Source: Melioribacteraceae bacterium (lineage in GTDB: Bacteria; Bacteroidota; Ignavibacteria; Ignavibacteriales; Melioribacteraceae). From it: a stretch of 64,000 nucleotides of DNA. The stretch is taken from the NCBI GenBank assembly GCA_021739765.1, contig JAIPBD010000007.1:124001-188000 (forward strand), given 5' to 3'. The notes beneath the pieces are model-generated. The model searched no databases. It was not told the origin of the DNA and was given only the letters and a program-made list of their open reading frames with translations. The position numbers were made by a program, and so were the translations under genes. Below, piece by piece: positions 43,433-52,868 of this stretch (within the stretch, counting starts at the first letter, position 1; each line of letters starts with the position of its first letter).

Positions 43433-45772
43433 ATGAAATTACAATTATTGTTAATCTTGTTTTTACTATTCAATTTATATTCCCTTGGACAAGGGATCAC
43501 TCTGCATAAACATGATGCTATAGTTTGGAGCGTTGATCAGGTAATTAATGGATCCGTTTCTGGTAGTTTTTCTCCACAGGGCAATCTTATTCTTAATGGG
43601 GAACAGATAAATTTCAATATCTCCAATAATCATTTCTCGATTCCGGTAATCTTACAGGAAGATGAAAATATAATCGTTGTTGAAATTGATAGCTCTGGGG
43701 AAAATGTGAAATCGGATTCGTTAATTCTTACACTCGGATATGATTTGCTGCCTGATGTGAGATTAACGCCAACTGTCTCTGGAAATCAAGTAACTATTTC
43801 TGCGTCGGTTGTTGAGAATCCCAAACAGCTACCGATAGAGTTTTATTGGTTCACCGATGAAAATAATCCGTCTGAAGTAAGCATTACAGGTTCTGATTCT
43901 AACGCGACTGTTTTATTTCCCGGCGAGGCAACTACAGGTGAATATTACTTCAGATTGCTTGTAACTACTTCTGAAAGTGACACGGCATTCTTTGGCACCT
44001 ATGTAACTGTAGATTCAAATTCGATAAAACCCTTCAACATCAAAAATGATTATTCAGCTTGGATCGATTCCGCGATCATTTATGAGATCACACCTTATAT
44101 ATTTACCCTGCGTGAACAATTCTCTCAAATTACGAAGAAACTGCCCGAGATCAGAGAAATGGGTATTAACACAATTTGGATACAACCGGTGATGCGCACG
44201 GCTTATGGCGGTCAAGGCTATGACATCACAAATTATTTCAAATTGCGAACTGATCTTGGAACTGAAGAAGAATTGATCGAACTGATTAAAACTGCAAAAA
44301 ATTTAGGGATGAAAGTACTGTTCGATTTGGTACAGAATCATTCATCTATTTTACACCCATATGCAAAGGACGCAAAAGAATACGGGGAAGATTCGCATTA
44401 CTACCATTTTTATAAACGTGATGATGACAATGCTCCATATTCTCAGCATTACAATTACACTTCGGAAGGATTTATGTATTACTTCTGGACTGACCTTGTG
44501 ATGTACAACTACCAAAATCCGGAGGTTAGAAGATGGATGATAGAAGCCGCTAAGCACTGGATAAAAAAATACGACATAGATGGATACCGGTATGACGCCA
44601 TTTGGGGTGTAAATGCGAGAGCACCGGAATTTGCAAAAGAGATGCGGTTGGCTCTAAAAAGTATAAAACCGGAAATATTGATGCTTGCCGAAGATAAAGC
44701 TACCTGGTCTGCAACTTTTAATGAAAGTTTTGATGTCGGATTTGATTGGTTCGCGGAAGAAGGGTGGGTTTCTCATTGGACTTTCCAAACATTCTACAGT
44801 GAAGCTTCTAACCCAACCATTTTTAATAGCAGCAACCAAAATAATCGAGCATTTCAGCTTAGAAATGCACTTACAAATTTTGGAAATGGATATTCACCAA
44901 ACGCAAAGATTCTCCGTTTTATCGGTAATAATGACATTTACCATTTTATGACTCACCACGGTGAAGAGAGAACCAAGATGGTTGCAACGCTAATTTTTGC
45001 GCTAAATGGAATTCCTTTGGTGTATAATGGTCAAGAAATTGGTGCTCAGGGACATCCTTACGGAACAGAGTTTATCTTTCTCCCGGGACCGTCAATTAAA
45101 GCTCAAGACCCATATGGATTTTATGAACTTTATAAAAAATTGGCTGAAATCAGAACAAGCTCACCAGCTCTCTATAGCGAAAATTTTGAGGAAATCGATA
45201 TATCACCCAACGATTTTACTTTCGCTTTCAGAAGATGGAATAATAATGAAAATGTGATTGGACTGATAAATATGGGTGATCAGAAGGTTGATGTAAATCT
45301 AAGTCTTCCCGTTGATGAAATGACTTTAGATTCTTCCGAATCATTCTACTTAACTGATTTAATCAATGGGGAATATTATCAAACTGATTTTGCCGGACTG
45401 AAAAATTTTTCCATTCCTATTGAAAAGTATAGAACAAGAATCTTTAGTTTGGCGGACACGATCGCAACTGTCGTATCGATTAAGAGTGAATCTGAAATTA
45501 CAATTCCTAAAGCATTTTCGGTTTCTCAGAATTACCCCAATCCTTTTAACCCAACGACGAAGATAATTTACAATTTACCGGAATCCGGAAATGTTAGAAT
45601 CAAGGTTTATGATTCAATTGGGCGGGAAGTGAAATTGCTTTTAGACAAAGTTGAATCGACAGGGACACATTTTATAGAGTTTGACGGTAGTAAAATTTCT
45701 TCCGGTGTTTATTTTTATCGTGTTGAATATAATAATCATCACGTAACCAAAAAGATGATTTTAATTGAGTAG
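43433..45772 (+). CDS. Secreted GH13 alpha-amylase-family enzyme with type IX sorting domain
   Basis: A 779-residue protein from ATG 43433 (AAAAGGAA upstream). Sec signal 'MKLQLLLILFLLFNLYSLGQ', Ig-like domains to about residue 205, then the GH13 barrel: 'VLFDLVQNHSS' (region I), 'DIDGYRYDAIWG' (nucleophile Asp), 'EILMLAEDKATW' (acid/base Glu) and 'RFIGNNDIYHF' (region IV). The last has Asn-Asn-Asp where most GH13 enzymes have Asn-His-Asp; the third acidic residue is retained. A type A sorting domain ends the protein ('SQNYPNPFNPTTKIIYNLP' to 'KKMILIE'), so it should be attached to the cell surface through the type IX pathway. It is the only alpha-glucan-type enzyme in a mainly hemicellulolytic cluster. 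Confidence 0.9.
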   Translation: MKLQLLLILFLLFNLYSLGQGITLHKHDAIVWSVDQVINGSVSGSFSPQGNLILNGEQINFNISNNHFSIPVILQEDENIIVVEIDSSGENVKSDSLILTLGYDLLPDVRLTPTVSGNQVTISASVVENPKQLPIEFYWFTDENNPSEVSITGSDSNATVLFPGEATTGEYYFRLLVTTSESDTAFFGTYVTVDSNSIKPFNIKNDYSAWIDSAIIYEITPYIFTLREQFSQITKKLPEIREMGINTIWIQPVMRTAYGGQGYDITNYFKLRTDLGTEEELIELIKTAKNLGMKVLFDLVQNHSSILHPYAKDAKEYGEDSHYYHFYKRDDDNAPYSQHYNYTSEGFMYYFWTDLVMYNYQNPEVRRWMIEAAKHWIKKYDIDGYRYDAIWGVNARAPEFAKEMRLALKSIKPEILMLAEDKATWSATFNESFDVGFDWFAEEGWVSHWTFQTFYSEASNPTIFNSSNQNNRAFQLRNALTNFGNGYSPNAKILRFIGNNDIYHFMTHHGEERTKMVATLIFALNGIPLVYNGQEIGAQGHPYGTEFIFLPGPSIKAQDPYGFYELYKKLAEIRTSSPALYSENFEEIDISPNDFTFAFRRWNNNENVIGLINMGDQKVDVNLSLPVDEMTLDSSESFYLTDLINGEYYQTDFAGLKNFSIPIEKYRTRIFSLADTIATVVSIKSESEITIPKAFSVSQNYPNPFNPTTKIIYNLPESGNVRIKVYDSIGREVKLLLDKVESTGTHFIEFDGSKISSGVYFYRVEYNNHHVTKKMILIE

Positions 45773-45780
45773 GCAAGTAG

Positions 45781-46827
45781 ATGAAGATTTTAATGATCGG
45801 CGGAACGGGATTTATAAGCAGCAATGTAGTTAAAAAGCTAATTGAGGAAGAGCATGAAATCACATTAGTCACGCGTGGTGAATCCGAGATAGAATTATTT
45901 GATAAATCCAAAGTGCAATTAGTTTTCGGTGATAGAAACAATAAAGATTTTCTATCTGGTTTGGTAAAGAGCAATACTTACGATGTTCTTTATGATATGA
46001 TCGCGTACACCGAAAACGAATCTCAATTAATTGTAGAAATATTTGGTGGGAAAATTCCGCGATTGATTCACACCAGCACCGTCTCTGTTTATATGGTTTC
46101 GGATAAAATCAGAAATCCTATCAAAGAAGAGGATGATAAGCACTCTTTGATGGATTTCTGGGAACGTAACCCATTCGGGATGCAATATGGAATTGATAAA
46201 AGAAAATGTGAAGCTGTAATTTGGCAGGCACATAAAGAGGAAAAGTTTGAAGTCTCAATGATACGTGCACCTTATGTGTGTGGTCCACACGATCCAATGA
46301 AAAGGGATTACTTTTGGATTCAACGCATACTTGACGGCAAACCACTCATAATTCCTGGCAGTGGCGATTATGCTTCGCAGCATGTATTTGTTGAAGACCT
46401 CGCACAAGCTTTTGTCGATTTACTCAAATATGAAAAGAGTAAAGGACAGGCATATAACATTGCTTCGGAAGAAATTTTCTCCCTAAATGATTATTTGGAT
46501 GCGCTTTGTCACATTCTAAACAATAATCCCGAACGAATAAATGTAGATTTAGATGTATTCGAGAAATTGCCTTTCAGCACTAGTCCTGAAGGTCATGCAT
46601 TTCCTTTCAACACATATCGAACTGCGATCTTTAGTATTGATAAGGCAAAAAAAGATTTACGTTTCAAATCAACGGAATTTGAAAAATGGATACCAAAAAC
46701 TATCGAGTGGTATTTAAATATTTATAAGAATTCCTCGGTTGGTTATGCAAATCGCAATGCTGAAGTTGTATTCGCCGAAGAATGGAGAAAGCGTAAAGCC
46801 AAATTCAAGGAGATCACTTTTGAATAA
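45781..46827 (+). CDS. NAD-dependent epimerase/dehydratase family protein
   Basis: A 348-residue extended short-chain dehydrogenase. 'MKILMIGGTGFISSNVV' binds the dinucleotide, and the catalytic Tyr-x-x-x-Lys is in 'GMQYGIDKRKCEAV'. A following 'IRAPYVCGPHDPM' is typical of the group that acts on nucleotide-activated or free sugars. No substrate-specific mark can be read. It starts 9 bp after the GH13 gene, and its last eight bases overlap the GH2 gene. Confidence 0.87.
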   Translation: MKILMIGGTGFISSNVVKKLIEEEHEITLVTRGESEIELFDKSKVQLVFGDRNNKDFLSGLVKSNTYDVLYDMIAYTENESQLIVEIFGGKIPRLIHTSTVSVYMVSDKIRNPIKEEDDKHSLMDFWERNPFGMQYGIDKRKCEAVIWQAHKEEKFEVSMIRAPYVCGPHDPMKRDYFWIQRILDGKPLIIPGSGDYASQHVFVEDLAQAFVDLLKYEKSKGQAYNIASEEIFSLNDYLDALCHILNNNPERINVDLDVFEKLPFSTSPEGHAFPFNTYRTAIFSIDKAKKDLRFKSTEFEKWIPKTIEWYLNIYKNSSVGYANRNAEVVFAEEWRKRKAKFKEITFE

Positions 46828-49483
46828 AATAGCTTTATTGATATCTCTTTGGGTTTTTATGCCAATAATAATTATCTCACAATCAAGCATTCCACTCGAT
46901 GGAAAATGGTTTTATACATCTGATAGTAATTCATCACTGAATATTAACAAAATTGACCGACACGATTCTTGGTTGGAAGTTAATGTGCCGGGTTCATGGC
47001 ACCTTTATTCAAAAGAATTGATGGATTATCAAGGAATCGGCTGGTTCAAAAAAGATTTATATATAAGTGATTTTGATGATGATAAAAGATATCTCATAAA
47101 ATTTGATGCTGTTGATTATCTAAGTGAATTGTTCATCAATAAAAAGCCAGTTGGAACCCATGAGGGCGGATATACAAACTTCTCTTTCGACATATCAGAC
47201 TACCTCTCCCAAGGTGAAAATGAAATATTACTGAGGGTAAACGATCCTCAGACTAATGAAGAAGGTACGGAGAATATAAGTTATTGGCACATCCCGCACG
47301 GAAAACAAAGCTGGTATGTTCAAAACAGTGGAATTTGGCAATCAGTTGAATTACAGATAAAAGAGAGCATTTTTGTTGAATATGTTCAGATCACAACAAA
47401 AAACTCGGGAGTTTTTACGATTTCCGGTCTTCTCAACTCAACACCGGAGCATCAGAAAAATCTTTCGATAAAAATTCGATCGCCTGAAAACAAAGACATT
47501 TTTGAACAGAAAATAAAAATTGTCGAAAGGCAATTCTCATTTGAAGGTGAAATACAAAATCCGTTACTATGGGGTTTTGATGAACCGAATTTATATACTG
47601 TCATTGCCAATATCGGCAATGATATATACGAAGATAGGTTTGGTTTCCGGGAGTTTATAAAAGAAAACGGGAAATTCTATCTGAATGGAAAACCGTTTTA
47701 TATGATATCCGCATTGGATCAGAATTTCTATCCTGAAACTATTTACAGCAGTCCAAGCAAAGACTACATTAGAGATGAAATGATAAAAGCAAAAGAACTT
47801 GGCATCAACACCCTCAGATGTCATATCAAAATCCCCGAAAGGGCATATTTAGAAATTGCCGATGAACTCGGTCTTCTAGTGTGGTATGAGATTCCAAATT
47901 GGGATGTGTTTCACGAAAGTGTTAAATCAAGAGCCCGTTTTACATTTGATAGAACGCTTCAACGCGATTGGAACAATCCATCTTTAGTAGTTCTCAGCTT
48001 AATTAATGAAAGTTGGGGAATTGATTTAACGGAAGGGGATCAAAGGAAATGGCTGCTTGACGAATTTAACTACGCAAAAGAAAATGCGATCGGAAGATTG
48101 ATAGTTGACAACAGCGCATGTTGGGGTAATTTTCATATCAAATCTGATATCAATGATTACCATATCTATTGGGCATTTCCAGAAAATCATAAAAAATTCT
48201 CTGAGCAAGTTAGAGAGATAAACACTCGTCCTAATTGGCTTTACAGTGAATATGGTGACTCTGAAGAAACAGGAGATGAAGTTTTAATGATTTCGGAATT
48301 CGGAAATTGGGGATTACCAAAGCTCCCTACTCAGAAACCATTTTGGTTTTCTCGCCCGTTTTATGACGATTGGATAACACTTCCCGAGGGTGTTGAGGAT
48401 CGGTTTTATGATTATAAATATGATAGAATATTCGAAAACTACGATGCTCTTGCTGAAGAAAGCCAATTTGTACAAGCAAAAGCACTTAAATTCGAAATAG
48501 AAGAGATTCGCCTTGCGGAAAATATTCAAGGATATTGTGTAACAGAGTTTACAGATCTGAACTGGGAGGTAAACGGGTTGCTTGATATGTGGCGAAATTT
48601 CAAGTTAAATAAAGAAATTCTTCAAACTATACAAAAACCTGATGTGCTAATTTCAAGAGCTGATAAAATTAACTACACTTCGGGTGAACGTATCCATATT
48701 GAATTATTTTTCTCCTACTATAGCGGGGAAAAATTATCTGATTTGAAATTAAAATGGAAGGCAATGAATTATGATGCGGGGGAATTCAGAATAAACGAAT
48801 CGATTCAATTGGCATCAGTACAAAAATTGGAGGAAGTAGAATTTTCAATTAATGAAATTGATTCACCACAAAAAATTAAAATAGATTTTGAATTGCACTC
48901 AGACTCAGAAAAAATTGCGGAAAATTTTACTGAGATATTTGTTTATCCCAAAACTAAAGCGGCTCCAATTTCAGATAATATCTTAATTACCTCCGAGATT
49001 GACGAAGAAATTCTAAGACAGATCGAGACCGGTAAAACAGTTTTGTGTCTTGCAAAAAATGATAAAGCGATTCCCGAATTTTTCCCATTCAAAATAGTAT
49101 CCCGCGAGGGTGACTGGCTGGATGGAAATTGGGCTTCCTCATTAAATTGGTATAGTCCCGATCATCCAATATTTAATGGATTGGAATTCCAAAAATCATT
49201 TGGACTTGAAGCATTCAATATCTTACCGGGGTACGTAATTTCAGATATTCCTCAATCACAATTTGATGCTGTTCCCTCTGGATTGTTTATTGCCTGGGTT
49301 TATCTTAATTCCGGATACATTGCGGAATATAAATACGGCAATGGTAAAATTTTGATTACTACTTTCGATTTATCCAATCAAACAGATCCGTATTCATCAA
49401 ATCTTTATAGCAACTTAATTACTTACATGAATTCCACTGCCTTTAATCCAATACATGAACTCAATTTAACTCCGGGGAAATAA
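46820..49483 (+). CDS. Exported GH2-family glycoside hydrolase
   Basis: About 887 residues from TTG 46820, preceded by AAGGAG at good spacing and starting the signal peptide 'MNKIALLISLWVFMPIIIIS'. The frame is open upstream to 46739, but that part lies within the epimerase gene. Domain order is typical of GH2: sugar-binding sandwich ('SIPLDGKWFYTSDSN', 'HEGGYTNFSFDISDYL'), Ig-like domain, then barrel with 'INTLRCHIKIPERAYLEIAD', acid/base Glu in 'LVVLSLINESWGID' and nucleophile Glu in 'VLMISEFGNWG'. A C-terminal extension of about 250 residues follows ('GKILITTFDLSNQTDPYS'). Beta-galactosidase, glucuronidase or mannosidase activity cannot be separated by eye. Confidence 0.87.
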   Translation: MNKIALLISLWVFMPIIIISQSSIPLDGKWFYTSDSNSSLNINKIDRHDSWLEVNVPGSWHLYSKELMDYQGIGWFKKDLYISDFDDDKRYLIKFDAVDYLSELFINKKPVGTHEGGYTNFSFDISDYLSQGENEILLRVNDPQTNEEGTENISYWHIPHGKQSWYVQNSGIWQSVELQIKESIFVEYVQITTKNSGVFTISGLLNSTPEHQKNLSIKIRSPENKDIFEQKIKIVERQFSFEGEIQNPLLWGFDEPNLYTVIANIGNDIYEDRFGFREFIKENGKFYLNGKPFYMISALDQNFYPETIYSSPSKDYIRDEMIKAKELGINTLRCHIKIPERAYLEIADELGLLVWYEIPNWDVFHESVKSRARFTFDRTLQRDWNNPSLVVLSLINESWGIDLTEGDQRKWLLDEFNYAKENAIGRLIVDNSACWGNFHIKSDINDYHIYWAFPENHKKFSEQVREINTRPNWLYSEYGDSEETGDEVLMISEFGNWGLPKLPTQKPFWFSRPFYDDWITLPEGVEDRFYDYKYDRIFENYDALAEESQFVQAKALKFEIEEIRLAENIQGYCVTEFTDLNWEVNGLLDMWRNFKLNKEILQTIQKPDVLISRADKINYTSGERIHIELFFSYYSGEKLSDLKLKWKAMNYDAGEFRINESIQLASVQKLEEVEFSINEIDSPQKIKIDFELHSDSEKIAENFTEIFVYPKTKAAPISDNILITSEIDEEILRQIETGKTVLCLAKNDKAIPEFFPFKIVSREGDWLDGNWASSLNWYSPDHPIFNGLEFQKSFGLEAFNILPGYVISDIPQSQFDAVPSGLFIAWVYLNSGYIAEYKYGNGKILITTFDLSNQTDPYSSNLYSNLITYMNSTAFNPIHELNLTPGK

Positions 49484-49484
49484 A

Positions 49485-50681
49485 ATGCATGATGTAAAGA
49501 CAATAATTCAAGACGAATTAAATAAGAATGACGGAATACTAAGATTAAATCCAGCTTGGGTTGCTCGTGATTTTCTCCCACCGGGAAGAAGGTTCGGTTT
49601 ACCCGAGGATCAATACGAACTTGGAGAAAGAGGCGGAATTTGTGAAAGATGGGTGGGTTCAACTACAAAAGCAGATAATAAAATTTCTGTGCCGAATGAA
49701 GGCTTAAGTTTATTAAACATTGATAGTGAAATAGAAATAACACTGAAGGATGCAGTTGCACTTTTACCGGAGGAAATTTTAGGAGAAGAATATTCAAAAA
49801 AATATGATGGTCTTAACCGCCTCCCTAAAATATTTGATTATAAGTATCGTTTGCCTTACCACATTCATCAAATGCAGCATCACGCTAAACTTGTAGGATG
49901 TAATTCAAAAGAGGAAGCATATTATTTCCCGGAAGGGGTTGAATTAGGAGAAGAAGCAGAAACATACTTTGGTGTTCATCCATACATTGCACAACAAAAA
50001 AAATATGATTTGCTTCTCTCGCATTTGCGGGATTGGAAAGATGATTTAATATTAAGTCATGCGCGTGCTTTTAAACAAATTCCCGGCGATGGTTTCCATG
50101 TCCCATCAGGTACATTGCATGCACCGGGGTCTGCATTAACGATTGAACTTCAAGAGGATTCAGATGTTTTTGCCATGCTTCAAGCAAAAACGGGAGGTAA
50201 AATTATTGATAAAGAACTTCTATGGAAAGATGTAACTGAAGGGGACAGAAGAGAAAAGGCAGAAAAAATTATTCTTGAAATGATTGATTGGGAAGTAAGT
50301 GGTGATCCATATTTTTACGAAAATCGCCACACACCACCAATTCTTATAGATGAGACTAAACAAGAAAAAGCCGCCGAATATTGGATATTTTATAATACTA
50401 ATAAGTTCAGTGGGAAAAAATTGATCGTTGAGCCTGGTGGTAAATTCACAGGCTCAGACAAAGGGGTTTACAACATATTAGTCTGGCGAGGAAAAGGAAC
50501 TTTTGGCGGACTGGAGATCGAAGGAGAAAATTTTGGAAGGGATGAATTATTAGTTTGCCATCGAAAATCCATAAAAGAGGTTGATATTGTAAACACGGGT
50601 GAAACTGACTTAATAATCTACAAGTTTTTCGGACCGGGAATAAATGACGTACCTATGCTCCCAGCTTACAATGAAGGATAA
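49485..50681 (+). CDS. Type I phosphomannose-isomerase-like protein
   Basis: A 398-residue double-cupin protein. The metal site of type I PMIs is suggested by 'YHIHQMQHHAKLVG', the Glu of 'KEEAYYFPEG' and the His of 'HVPSGTLHAPGSALTIELQE'. The latter strand is close to the family's P-A-G-T-I-H-A. The C-terminal cupin carries 'VEPGGKFTGSDKGVYNILVW'. ATG 49485 starts 1 bp after the GH2 gene. Mannose-6-phosphate to fructose-6-phosphate conversion is the family activity. GH92 (alpha-mannosidase) at 60638 could supply mannose, but diverged sugar isomerases with this fold also exist. Confidence 0.75.
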   Translation: MHDVKTIIQDELNKNDGILRLNPAWVARDFLPPGRRFGLPEDQYELGERGGICERWVGSTTKADNKISVPNEGLSLLNIDSEIEITLKDAVALLPEEILGEEYSKKYDGLNRLPKIFDYKYRLPYHIHQMQHHAKLVGCNSKEEAYYFPEGVELGEEAETYFGVHPYIAQQKKYDLLLSHLRDWKDDLILSHARAFKQIPGDGFHVPSGTLHAPGSALTIELQEDSDVFAMLQAKTGGKIIDKELLWKDVTEGDRREKAEKIILEMIDWEVSGDPYFYENRHTPPILIDETKQEKAAEYWIFYNTNKFSGKKLIVEPGGKFTGSDKGVYNILVWRGKGTFGGLEIEGENFGRDELLVCHRKSIKEVDIVNTGETDLIIYKFFGPGINDVPMLPAYNEG

Positions 50682-50682
50682 A

Positions 50683-51288
50683 ATGCCAGTATTTAATTAC
50701 AATAACGATGCACCTCCTTATGACAGTGAAGTCGGTATCATCGAAATTATAAAATTGCAATCTGAAGAACCCTATGAGATTTGGAATCATTATCGTAAAG
50801 AAAAATTCCTGATCGCAGAAGGAAAAGTGCAGATCAAAAAAGGTTCCGATTACAAGGAATATTCCAAAGGTGAAATTCATGAGTCCTCATCAAAATTACC
50901 CGTTGAGAGAATTTTATCTCTCGCCGAGAGCGTTGTTATCCGGGTTGGGGGAAAATGGGGAAATGAAGTAGGCAGTTGCGGAGTGTTTAAACTTTCGAGT
51001 AGTACAACACCAAAAAATATAGGTGATGAAACTGATTATGAGCGAAACACTGATTTTGACAATCATTTTCACGATTGCGATGAGTTTTGGATTTTTTATG
51101 AAGGAGAAGCAGAAATCGTAACCGAGGGAATTCGGTATTCAATCAAAGCCGGAGACTGTGTATTTACAAAAGCCGGCGATCATCATGATATACCCATTGT
51201 GAACAAATCCATAAAAGGTGCTTGGTTTGAAACATCTTTGATTGGAAAAAAGAGAAGAGGTCATTTATGGAATCATTCAACATATTAG
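50683..51288 (+). CDS. Cupin-domain protein
   Basis: About 201 residues. ATG 50683 is preceded by AAGGA, and 'MPVFNYNNDAPPYDSEVG' begins the folded part; the frame runs upstream into the PMI-like gene. Two cupin halves are seen, and the second has the metal motif: 'DNHFHDCDEFWIFYEGEAEI' with two His and a Glu, then 'HHDIPIVN'. Possible roles are sugar isomerase, lyase or oxidase; I do not recognise a specific family. It starts two bases after the PMI-like gene and may work with it. Confidence 0.75.
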   Translation: MPVFNYNNDAPPYDSEVGIIEIIKLQSEEPYEIWNHYRKEKFLIAEGKVQIKKGSDYKEYSKGEIHESSSKLPVERILSLAESVVIRVGGKWGNEVGSCGVFKLSSSTTPKNIGDETDYERNTDFDNHFHDCDEFWIFYEGEAEIVTEGIRYSIKAGDCVFTKAGDHHDIPIVNKSIKGAWFETSLIGKKRRGHLWNHSTY

Positions 51289-51297
51289 GATGCTTAG

Positions 51298-52329
51298 ATG
51301 AATTATAGATTACTTGGGAATTCTGGTTTGTCTGTTTCTGAAATTTGTTTAGGTGTAATGACTTTTACCGGAGCAGACGGATGGACACATTTAGGTGAAT
51401 TAAATCAACGAGATGCAAATCAATTGGTGAACACAGCAATGGAAAGCGGAGTGAATTTTTTTGATACCGCAGATTTTTATTCTTCAGGTACATCGGAGAA
51501 AATGCTGGGAATAGCGTTGGAAGGAAAACGTAATGACGCTATTATCTGCACAAAATATGGTTTTGAAATGCATGAAGGCGAAAACGGAAAGGGCCTTTCA
51601 AGAAAAAGAACTATAGAAGCATGTGAGGATAGTCTAAAAAGATTAAAAACCGATTATATTGATCTTTATTTAATACATGCCTTGGATTTTGTCACGCCAA
51701 TAGAGGAAACCCTCGAAGCTTTAACTCAATTGGTTGCCGATGGAAAAGTGAGATATATCGGTTGTTCAAACTTTCCATCATGGGTTTTGACAAAAGCGTT
51801 TTACGTTTCTGAGAAATACAACTACCAAAAACTTATTGCGCATCAAGCCGGCTACAATATTCTGGCAAGGGAGCTTGAACTGGATATAATTCCAGCATCG
51901 ATTGAATTCGGAATCGGGACAATGGTTTGGGGTCCGCTACATGGAGGTATTTTAACCGGAAAGTATCGTGATAAGGCGAATTGGCCGATGAATACACGGA
52001 TCAAAAAGCCCGGCGATCACTTGCCTTATGATACTGCACGTGGTAATGAAATATTAGATCAATTAGCGAAAATCGCCGAAGGAAGGGGAGTATCAGTGAC
52101 CCAAGTCTCGCTAAATTATTTGCTCAGGAAAAATGGGATATCATCTGTCGTAGTTGGTGCGAGAACTAAAGATCAAATTCTTGAAAACGTGCAAGCTTCG
52201 GATTGGGAGCTGAATGATAATGAAATGAATCGTTTAGATGAAATAAGTGAACCGAATCAGTACTACCCGCACTGGTACTACAACAATTTTTGGACAGAAA
52301 ATTACAAAAAATTTTATTTATCAAAGTAA
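51298..52329 (+). CDS. Aldo/keto reductase, copy 2 (AKR11/13-like)
   Basis: A 343-residue AKR barrel with the tetrad residues in 'NFFDTADFYSSGTSEKMLG' (Asp, Tyr), 'AIICTKYGF' (Lys) and 'DLYLIHALD' (His). The C-terminal 'GISSVVVGARTKDQILENV' binds NADP(H). It is of a different branch from the copy at 24727: the start 'YRLLGNSGLSVSEICLGVMT' is typical of the large AKR group of general stress and sugar-related enzymes. It starts 9 bp after the cupin gene. Substrate unknown. Confidence 0.91.
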   Translation: MNYRLLGNSGLSVSEICLGVMTFTGADGWTHLGELNQRDANQLVNTAMESGVNFFDTADFYSSGTSEKMLGIALEGKRNDAIICTKYGFEMHEGENGKGLSRKRTIEACEDSLKRLKTDYIDLYLIHALDFVTPIEETLEALTQLVADGKVRYIGCSNFPSWVLTKAFYVSEKYNYQKLIAHQAGYNILARELELDIIPASIEFGIGTMVWGPLHGGILTGKYRDKANWPMNTRIKKPGDHLPYDTARGNEILDQLAKIAEGRGVSVTQVSLNYLLRKNGISSVVVGARTKDQILENVQASDWELNDNEMNRLDEISEPNQYYPHWYYNNFWTENYKKFYLSK

Positions 52330-52343
52330 ATATAAAAAGAAGT

Positions 52344-52868
52344 ATGGGGAATATTTTAGTCTTATATGACAGTGCCAGCGGCAACACAGAAAAGATGGCT
52401 CATTATGTAAAAAAAGGTGTTGAATCGTTTGGAGAAAATGAAGTAAGAATCATTAAGGTTGATGATGCTAAATATCTAGACGTCGAATGGTGCGATGGTT
52501 TGGCTCTTGGTTCTCCCACGAATATAGGAATTGTATCCTGGAAAATGAAAAAATTCTGGGATGAAATGGGAGGTGAGCTTTGGGGTAAAATAGACGGAAA
52601 AATTGGTTGTGCATTCTCTTCTCAAGGCGGCTGGGGAGGTGGGGCTGAGATCACCTGTATGTCACTTTTAACAATATTGATGAATTACGGTTTTCTTGTT
52701 TTTGGTACAACAGACTATGTAGCCGATAAATTTACTTTGCATTACGGACCAATATGCGCGGGTGCACCGAGAGAACAAAAAGAAATTGATGCATGTAAAC
52801 TACTCGGCAAAAGGCTATCACAATGGGTATCAAAGTATATCGACCAAAAGGAGGTAAAAGTTAAATGA
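52344..52868 (+). CDS. Flavodoxin-like / WrbA-type FMN protein
   Basis: About 174 residues from ATG 52344. The FMN phosphate loop is 'LYDSASGNTEKMAHYV', and 'ALGSPTNIGIVSWKMKKFWD' and 'FSSQGGWGGGAEIT' form the isoalloxazine pocket as in WrbA-like NAD(P)H:quinone oxidoreductases. ATG 52290 upstream lies inside the AKR gene. The stop overlaps xylB by four bases. It probably handles electrons or quinones; a direct role in sugar breakdown is not obvious. Confidence 0.86.
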   Translation: MGNILVLYDSASGNTEKMAHYVKKGVESFGENEVRIIKVDDAKYLDVEWCDGLALGSPTNIGIVSWKMKKFWDEMGGELWGKIDGKIGCAFSSQGGWGGGAEITCMSLLTILMNYGFLVFGTTDYVADKFTLHYGPICAGAPREQKEIDACKLLGKRLSQWVSKYIDQKEVKVK

